This document shows positions 57,424 through 64,000 of a stretch of DNA of 64,000 nucleotides, piece after piece. The translations under genes and the position numbers were made by a program. The stretch comes from Megaleporinus macrocephalus (taxonomy: Eukaryota; Chordata; Actinopteri; Characiformes; Anostomidae), in contig CM038703.1 in assembly GCA_021613375.1 (NCBI GenBank), positions 19,269,194 to 19,333,193 on the forward strand. Direction: 5' to 3'. Under the pieces are notes generated by a model, which saw only the letters and a program-made list of their open reading frames with translations, made no database searches and had not been told where the DNA came from. How positions within the stretch are numbered: position 1 is the first letter of the stretch; the number at the start of each line of letters is the position of its first letter.

Positions 57424-57955
57424 TGGAGATGGACTGATCAGTGCTTTTGAGGCTGATTCCGATCGCCGATCAACTTTCAGCACGATTGGCCAATAGCAGA
57501 TACCGATCGAGGGCAGGGCTATACACCGCAACAGGGCTACATGCAATTATTATTATTAAATGTCTTTGTTTTGGTTCCCACACAAGACACGTGGATTTTA
57601 CAGATGTTACAGAACGCCCTGGATGAGTCTGCGTCACATACGGCAGCAAACTGGCAGACGGGCGATATGTTTTCTATCAGCACATGCAGTGTTATGCTGC
57701 TTTAGTCAGTCTGACGAAGATGAAAGGGTGTGTATTTCCACCTAGTGGTTCAGATAGGAATTGAAGGGACCCGGCCGGAGGGGATTTACGGTGGGCTCCT
57801 CTTCCTGGATGAAACGCTAGCTGGAAATTAAGCTCATTTGTTTAACGCCATTGATTGGCTAAATCGGAGAAATATCAGCCGACTGCTGATCACATATTTT
57901 AATTAAAAATCAGCTGATACCGATACATAGCCGATCGATCCTTCCATCTCTACAG
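57424..57955. mobile_element. hAT-like non-autonomous element, about 530 bp
   Basis: The left end TGGAGATGGACTGATCAG and the inverted right end TGTAGAGATGGAAGGATCGA correspond. Both sides carry sub-terminal CCGATCG and CCGATACATAGCCGATCG motifs, typical of a TATCGG-rich fish hAT family. A fragment of the same family lies at 47340-47440. Confidence 0.65.
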
Positions 57956-58806
57956 TTAACTCTGTATGAGTTACAAATAACTCTGTATGTCACTGTATGT
58001 TTTTATGAGCACATAGTTAGTACACTGTGCATCCAGATACTGGGCATACTGGGCATCCAACTGTTACAGCTGTACCATCTCTTTCTATAACTGTTAAACC
58101 GGTACATTATGACTTTATGTTCATTGGTTAATAGAAATTGCAGCTAATAGTATGTATATTCAACACTGAATGTTTAACACTAGAAACATTGTGTCAACAG
58201 AAAAAATACCAACATCAGGATTTCAGGATGAAGTTTTGTGAGGCTTTGTGAGGACAGTATGCAGGTGGGAGGGAGAAAATGTTTACCAACACAACACAAA
58301 TTAAAACAAAGCTCAGTGAAAGGCAGATAAAGGCACATTAGGCTTAGCTTCCAATGATGGTTTTATCAGGATTTTAGCTTCTCACCACCCTGAGCTTCTG
58401 CCATGTGTGTAGTTTTCACTAAGATCCTGACACACAACAGTTATTCCACCATTGGAACCACAAAGCTCTTGCGAGATGATGGTACACTGCAGTACTGCGC
58501 AACCCGAGCAGCCTCGTGTAGTTTAATGGGAAGCGTAAACATCATCGAGCCATTTAACGGACAGCATGATTTGTTGCACTTTTTTTTATTAGTAACAATA
58601 TCAAAGATATTGCCGTGTTGTGTACGACCCTTGAAAACCTGAGGTAGAGCACAGATAACACACACAGTCAACTTTAGTGGTAGGAGTGGCAGAGATGAAA
58701 CAGTGGCCAGCTAACTTCACTGAGCAAAGAAAGCCCTGATTTCCCCGAGCCTCTCTGTGTGCCACACGACACTCTCCCACTCACCAGTGCACAAGTAATG
58801 ACTCAC

Positions 58807-58902
58807 CCAATGAGAGTTCCTTTGGAGTTGCGGATGAGGCCGAAAAGCACCAGCAGGCAGATGAGCACGTCAAAGAGGAGCAGACCCAGATAGCCCAGCC
58901 AC
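58807..58902 (-). CDS. ttyh3: ttyh3 coding exon (transmembrane segment 3), first exon in window
   Basis: A 96-bp exon. The first G completes the Arg of the YRWLGYLG family motif, then it encodes WLGYLGLLLFDVLICLLVLF and GLIRNSKGTLI plus two bases of Gly. The hydrophobic core is membrane segment 3, followed by the short loop GLIRNSKG. Acceptor GTCCTCAG; donor GTGAGT. The preceding exon, which should end with the LYDWYR region, is not found between here and 64000. Confidence 0.97.
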
Positions 58903-59420
58903 CTGAGGACAACATAGATATATCACCAACGCTGAAGCAAACTGACCCCTAATTTACGTTTATAATACACGTTTGAAGACGAGCAGTAAAATTCAGGGTG
59001 CCGGAAAGGGTTAATTGGAGTGATGCTATAGTAGAACCGCCTCAGGCTCTCTAAAGAGCCTTTTAATGAACGGTTCTTTAGAGAAACTCTTACCTCAGCC
59101 TTCAATCGACGACAAAGGCATTCATTTCAGCACTAGGTAAAGAACAAACCCTGTTGACTCTAACAGTCTAAAGCTAACAGTTATAACAGACAAAGACAGC
59201 AGGCAGTTGCTTCAGGGAAGAAGATAAAAAACATAAACAAAAAAACCCAATCATTTCTTTATAGAACTGTTGATCTGCTGAATCATCATTTTCCTCTTTT
59301 AGATTTATCAAGGCTGACCAGAAGTGTATGTAAATGAAATGCTGACATGAACAGATCAATGTATTGTCCCCAAAGAATAAATAACCCATAAGCATGTGGG
59401 AAATGAACAGATGAATGAAC

Positions 59421-60178
59421 TAGGGATGTAACAACACACTCTACTCATGATGCAGTGAGATTCACGATGCAGTGAGATTCACGATGCAGTGAGATTCCCA
59501 ATGCGATTTTCTCATGATTTTTATTTTTTATTTTACAAAATCAACCTGAACACAAATTATGACCCACAACGTTTTCTTTTGTTATTGATCTATAACAAAA
59601 CTACAAAATGCTGTATTTTGCTCATCTTTAACAAAGTAAACTTAAGAATATATCACTTATAAACAGTGATAAGACTATTAAATCATTATTAAGTGAAATA
59701 AATCAGTTGTAGTTGTTGTAGTTTGAGAGGCTGTTCGTAGCGCGCGGTCAGTCACGAAACCAGGTGCCATCAGCCAATAGCATTTGGCCCATGTCCCGCC
59801 CCAAAACCGTCAAACCCGCCCCCCTCTGAAATCTCCAGCAAAGAGAGCGACGGTAGTGCACGCATTAAAGTATGTAAAGAAAGACAGTTTGAGTGTGTGT
59901 TTATGAAAAATGTGCATGCATTTGATCTATCTGGACAATTCTATGTGCACTAAATGTTGAAACGTGCAGGTTTATATTTTTCACCGCCTTAGTTTTGACA
60001 CTGATGTGACGCCGTACGTTCAACTAACGTGATGAACTGCTGCCAAACAAGCGAAGCTGACCGCGCCAGCTAACTCTGCTGTTTAAAATGCTTTCGATTC
60101 ATTTTACATCTCAAACGATTTCAGTCGGCATAACTACATCGATTATTTACTGTCTCATGATGCATCGTTACAACCTTA
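59421..60178. mobile_element. hAT-like non-autonomous element, about 760 bp
   Basis: The left end TAGGGATGTAACAACACACT and the inverted right end TAAGGTTGTAACGATGCATC correspond, each followed by a CATGATGC-like block. A 17- to 18-bp unit (GATGCAGTGAGATTCAC) is repeated three times near 59451-59500. No transposase frame. Confidence 0.65.
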
Positions 60179-61804
60179 GATATAACCCAAAAAGATTTTA
60201 TAATACTGAACCTCAGGCTGTGAATTTGTCTGCTTGCAGCACAGAGATTACATACTATAACTATATAATGGTCTTCAGGCGAGGTTCAGCCTGCCCCTAT
60301 GAGATAGGCCTGTTTTTGTGCTGAGCTGTGGAAGCACTCTGATTTAGCTTAACTTTCACTGTCCACAGATTCTCTGCTTCTCTGCGGTCTATGGCTTCAG
60401 CAGACAGATTCAGCTCAACAGGCCTCGCTGGCCTGGGTGAAGCGCTGGAGCATGCTACTGTACAGACCATGTAATGTTATGACAGTGAGGAGGCTAGAAG
60501 ATTCCATGGAGACAAAGACAAAAAGCTCTGGAGCCACAGAGCTGGGCAGTGGACTCGGACTGAGGAATGTTTAGTCAATCAGCCAAGACTTGAAGATTTC
60601 TTTAGCAGAGTGCTGGCACAATGGGGTTTCTGCAATGCCAGCATTGTTTTGAATATTATTGTTATTATTTATTCATTTTTTCTCAATCCTAATGTCAATC
60701 AAAGCACTTGCATTTGATAAGTCCAATAATTTGTGGTGACTCAGCCAAGACTAGCTAAGCTAAGAATAGTTTAGGGGAAAAGAACAAAGAAAATCTTTTT
60801 ACAAATTTGCAACTTTGTAAAATATGTAGTCAATCATCCAAGTTTGCTGCTTTAGTTTTTCAGTGGAGCTACAAGGCTAATATTACTAACAAGTAATGGG
60901 AGTTTTTCCCCCCCCGAGAAATTGTTGGGCAAACTGTATACCCTCATTCCCACATGCTTTTGTCAAACCACACTGGATTGTTAATTGAAAGTGGACAGAC
61001 TGTGTGGTCTGCCACAAACGATTCTCTATAAAAGCATCCATAAAACAGAAGTAGCCTTGAGGGGCTGTGATTTCATAAAGGAAACATCTGAGGACAAACC
61101 ATGACATACACTAACAAGGGTGGGAACAAACTGAATGGGAAATTTTGGAGGCAATCCAATGGCTCATGAAGGTGCTGCTCAAAGTAGGGAACGATTGGGT
61201 GAACACCGTGTGACAGACGATAAGCCTGAGATTAACCAATAGATATTACATAACAACAGGAAAGAAAAAAACCCAAAAGACTTCAATTGGGCATAACGAT
61301 TAAGCAAACATATCCACTGGCTAATGATAACGTTTCACTAGGTACCGCTTTTGCTTGCGTTTTTAATTGTACTCAAGACGTTAAAAAAAAAATCTAGGGG
61401 GGGTTTCAGAGGTGGCACACTCTTTTTTTCCTCATCCTCTATATCTGTATTCACTCTGTCTGAAATGCTCCGTTTGAACTTTTGTGTCTTTAAGGCTCTG
61501 ATTGGTCAGCGCATCAACTCTGTTCTGACTGGTCAACTGCCAGAGATGCATCCTGCTCTTTACCCCCCCACACATACACCGCTGTGGGTACTTTTACAAA
61601 GGTCTGACAATCCTGAAAGACAGGTAGAACCAGTAGGTAGACCTGATCCACCTCGCCAAGGTTCAGTGTGGTAACTTTTCACTTTTTTAGCTCTCTGTGT
61701 GGTGTTTAAGAGGGTGCTGAGCTCGCAGGTAGGTGTTAAGAGACTGTGAGAGATTCCAACAAGGCTTTGCAGACAGCTGAGAGAAGTACTTTGGGCTTTA
61801 GAAC

Positions 61805-63713
61805 ATTACCAGTCAACATTTTTAGATTACGTTTGGCCGGTAGTGATGTAAAACGTTTGGCCGGTAGTGATGTAAAACGTTTGACTGGTAGTGATCTAAA
61901 ACGTTTGACTGGTAGTGATGTAAAACGTTTGGCCGGTAGTGATGTAAAACGTTTGGCCGGTAGTGATGTAAAACGTTTGACTGGTAGTGATGTAAAACGT
62001 TTGACTGGTAGTGATCTAAAACGTTTGACTGGTAGTGATCTAAAACGTTTGACTGGTAGTGATCTAAAACGTTTGACTGGTAGTGATCTAAAACGTTTGA
62101 CTGGTAGTGATCTAAAACGTTTGACTGGTAGTGATCTAAAACGTTTGACTGGTAGTGTACTAAAACGTTTGTCTGGTAGTGATCTAAAACGTTTGGCTGG
62201 TAGTGATCTAAAACGTTTGGCTGGGAGTGATCTAAAACGTTTGACTGGTAGTGATCTAAAACGTTTGACTGGTAGTGATCTAAAACGTTTGGCTGGTAGT
62301 GTACTAAAACGTTTGTCTGGTAGTGATCTAAAACGTTTGGCTGGTAGTGATCTAAAACGTTTGGCTGGGAGTGTACTAAAACGTTTGTCTGGTAGTGATC
62401 TAAAACGTTTGGCTGGTAGTGATCTAAAACGTTTGGCTGGTAGTGATCTAAAACGTTTGGCTGGGAGTGTACTAAAACGTTTGGCTGGTAGTGATCTAAA
62501 ACGTTTGGCTGGTAGTGATCTAAAACGTTTGGCTGGGAGTGTACTAAAACGTTTGGCTGGGAGTGTACTAAAACGTTTGGCTGGTAGTGTTACTAAAACG
62601 TTTGGCTGGTAGTGTTACTAAAACGTTTGGCTGGTAGTGATCTAAAACGTTTGGCTGGTAGTGTACTAAAACGTTTGGCTGGTAGTGATCTAAAACGTTT
62701 GGCTGGTAGTGATCTAAAACATTTGGCTGGTAGTGTACTAAAACGTTTGGCTGGTAGTGATCTAAAACGTTTGGCTGGGAGTGTACTAAAACGTTTGACT
62801 GGTAGTGATCTAAAACGTTTGGCTGGTAGTGTACTAAAACGTTTGACTGGTAGTGATCTAAAACGTTTGGCTGGTAGTGATCTAAAACGTTTGGCTGGTA
62901 GTGTACTAAAACGTTTGGCTGGTAGTGATCTAAAACGTTTGGCTGGTAGTGTACTAAAACGTTTGGCTGGTAGTGATCTAAAACGTTTGGCTGGTAGTGT
63001 ACTAAAACGTTTGGCTGGTAGTGATCTAAAACGTTTGGCTGGTAGTGTACTAAAACGTTTGACTGGTAGTGATCTAAAACGTTTGGCTGGTAGTGATCTA
63101 AAACGTTTGGCTGGTAGTGTACTAAAACGTTTGGCTGGTAGTGATCTAAAACGTTTGGCTGGGAGTGTACTAAAACGTTTGACTGGTAGTGATCTAAAAC
63201 GTTTGGCTGGTAGTGTACTAAAACGTTTGACTGGTAGTGATCTAAAACGTTTGACTGGTAGTGATCTAAAACGTTTGGCTGGTAGTGATCTAAAACGTTT
63301 GGCTGGTAGTGTACTAAAACGTTTGGCTGGTAGTGATCTAAAACGTTTGGCTGGTAGTGATCTAAAACGTTTGGCTGGTAGTGTACTAAAACGTTTGGCT
63401 GGTAGTGATCTAAAACGTTTGGCTGGGAGTGTACTAAAACGTTTGACTGGTAGTGATCTAAAACGTTTGGCTGGTAGTGTACTAAAACGTTTGGCTGGTA
63501 GTGATCTAAAACGTTTGGCTGGTAGTGATCTAAAACGTTTGGCTGGGAGTGTACTAAAACGTTTGACTGGGAGTGTACTAAAACGTTTGACTGGTAGTGA
63601 TCTAAAACGTTTGGCTGGGAGTGTACTAAAACGTTTGACCGGTAGTGTATCTAAAATATTTGACTGGTAGTGTACTAAAACGTTTCACCGGTAGTGGTCT
63701 TAAACCTTTAACC
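61805..63713 (+). repeat. 24-bp minisatellite array 2 (about 78 units), same unit as array 1
   Basis: The units read CTAAAACGTTTGGCTGGTAG plus TGAT or TGTA, as at 43591-45456. The first units use TGATGTAAAACG and GGCCGG instead, and the last ones decay (GTTTCACCGGTAGTGG). An inverted unit (ATTACCAGTCAACATTTTTA, about 61806-61825) stands at the left edge. A single extra T in TGTTACT near 62590 and 62613 shifts the frame, which separates the 288- and 352-codon repeat-only open frames. Confidence 0.95.
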
Positions 63714-63716
63714 GCT

Positions 63717-63792
63717 TGTGTGTGTGTGTGCATGCGTGTGTGTGCATGCGTGTGTGTGTGTGTGCATACATGTGTGTGTGTATGTGTTTGTG
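63717..63792 (+). repeat. GT-rich simple repeat
   Basis: Interrupted (GT)n with GCATGCGTGTG blocks, directly after array 2. Confidence 0.85.
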
Positions 63793-64000
63793 GTTACCCA
63801 TTTCTGGATGACATGAATACATAAAAAGCTAACTGGTGGGGTTTAAGCTTCCACCACTCATTAGCTGAACACCAAACATGTACTGGTTGACTAAACTACA
63901 CTTGGTTTGGGGGGGAAAGTGCATCAATTGGATTTTGTTCTAAGCTATTTCTTTAATGCAGAAGTTTTGGCTGGGATACCACAAATTACTGGACACATCA

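Larger units (their letters stand above)
54702..58806 (-). other. ttyh3: ttyh3 intron
   Basis: A 4105-bp intron with donor GTGAGT. It contains a hAT-like element (about 55434-56329) that encloses a palindromic (AT)n tract, and a second hAT-like element (57424-57955). The remainder is ordinary AT-rich sequence. Confidence 0.9.
58903..64000 (-). other. ttyh3: 3' part of the next upstream ttyh3 intron
   Basis: No further Tweety exon is seen in these 5.1 kb on the minus strand, so the intron continues past the window edge. It contains a hAT-like element (59421-60178) and the second 24-bp minisatellite array (61805-63713) followed by GT-rich simple sequence. No independent gene is recognised. Confidence 0.75.

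Noticed and set aside
61746..63670. Two long open frames (288 and 352 codons) encoding an 8-residue repeat LKRLAGSD/LKRLTGSV
   Set aside because: They lie wholly in the 24-bp tandem array. A unit length divisible by three and free of stops gives long frames in any array, and single-base indels between units end them. There are no splice or start features.

Overview
This is vertebrate nuclear DNA, almost certainly from a ray-finned (teleost) fish. The evidence is a multi-exon, intron-rich gene with canonical GT-AG junctions, tRNA-derived fish SINEs of the V-SINE/DANA type, many cut-and-paste DNA transposon remnants with terminal inverted repeats (TIRs), and dense microsatellites. The repeat types look like those of otophysan fish (characin, electric fish and catfish relatives); this placement is a recollection-based inference and is not proven here.

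The one gene I can support is a Tweety-family membrane protein gene on the minus strand, best matched to ttyh3 (a or b paralogue not resolved). Ten coding exons lie at 58902-58807, 54701-54629, 54380-54305, 48768-48713, 46302-46210, 42743-42651, 38701-38565, 32928-32755, 31678-31603 and 25736-25659. Splice phases chain without a break through all nine introns to a TAG stop. They encode 316 residues: transmembrane segments 3 and 4, the second extracellular domain, segment 5 and the full cytoplasmic tail with a PPSY (PY) motif. The first part of the protein (about 200 residues in the human protein) is not in the window and should lie beyond 64000. A 3' UTR of about 3.1 kb probably runs to about 22545.

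Layout: 1-22.5 kb is intergenic DNA downstream of the gene, with no recognisable exons but many repeats (hAT-like MITE, SINEs, LINE tails, a Tc1-like deletion derivative, a large foldback element) and a few GC-richer blocks that could be conserved non-coding elements. 22.5-25.7 kb is the 3' UTR. 25.7-58.9 kb holds the exons and repeat-rich introns. 58.9-64 kb is the 3' part of the next upstream intron.

The most unusual content is three large minisatellites inside the gene. Two (43.6-45.5 kb and 61.8-63.7 kb) are arrays of the same 24-bp unit, which is the reverse complement of a transposon-like TIR found in inverted orientation at the left edge of each array. The third (28.2-29.0 kb, 36-bp unit) lies inside another TIR-bounded element. 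All the long low-complexity open frames in these arrays are by-products of unit lengths divisible by three, not genes.
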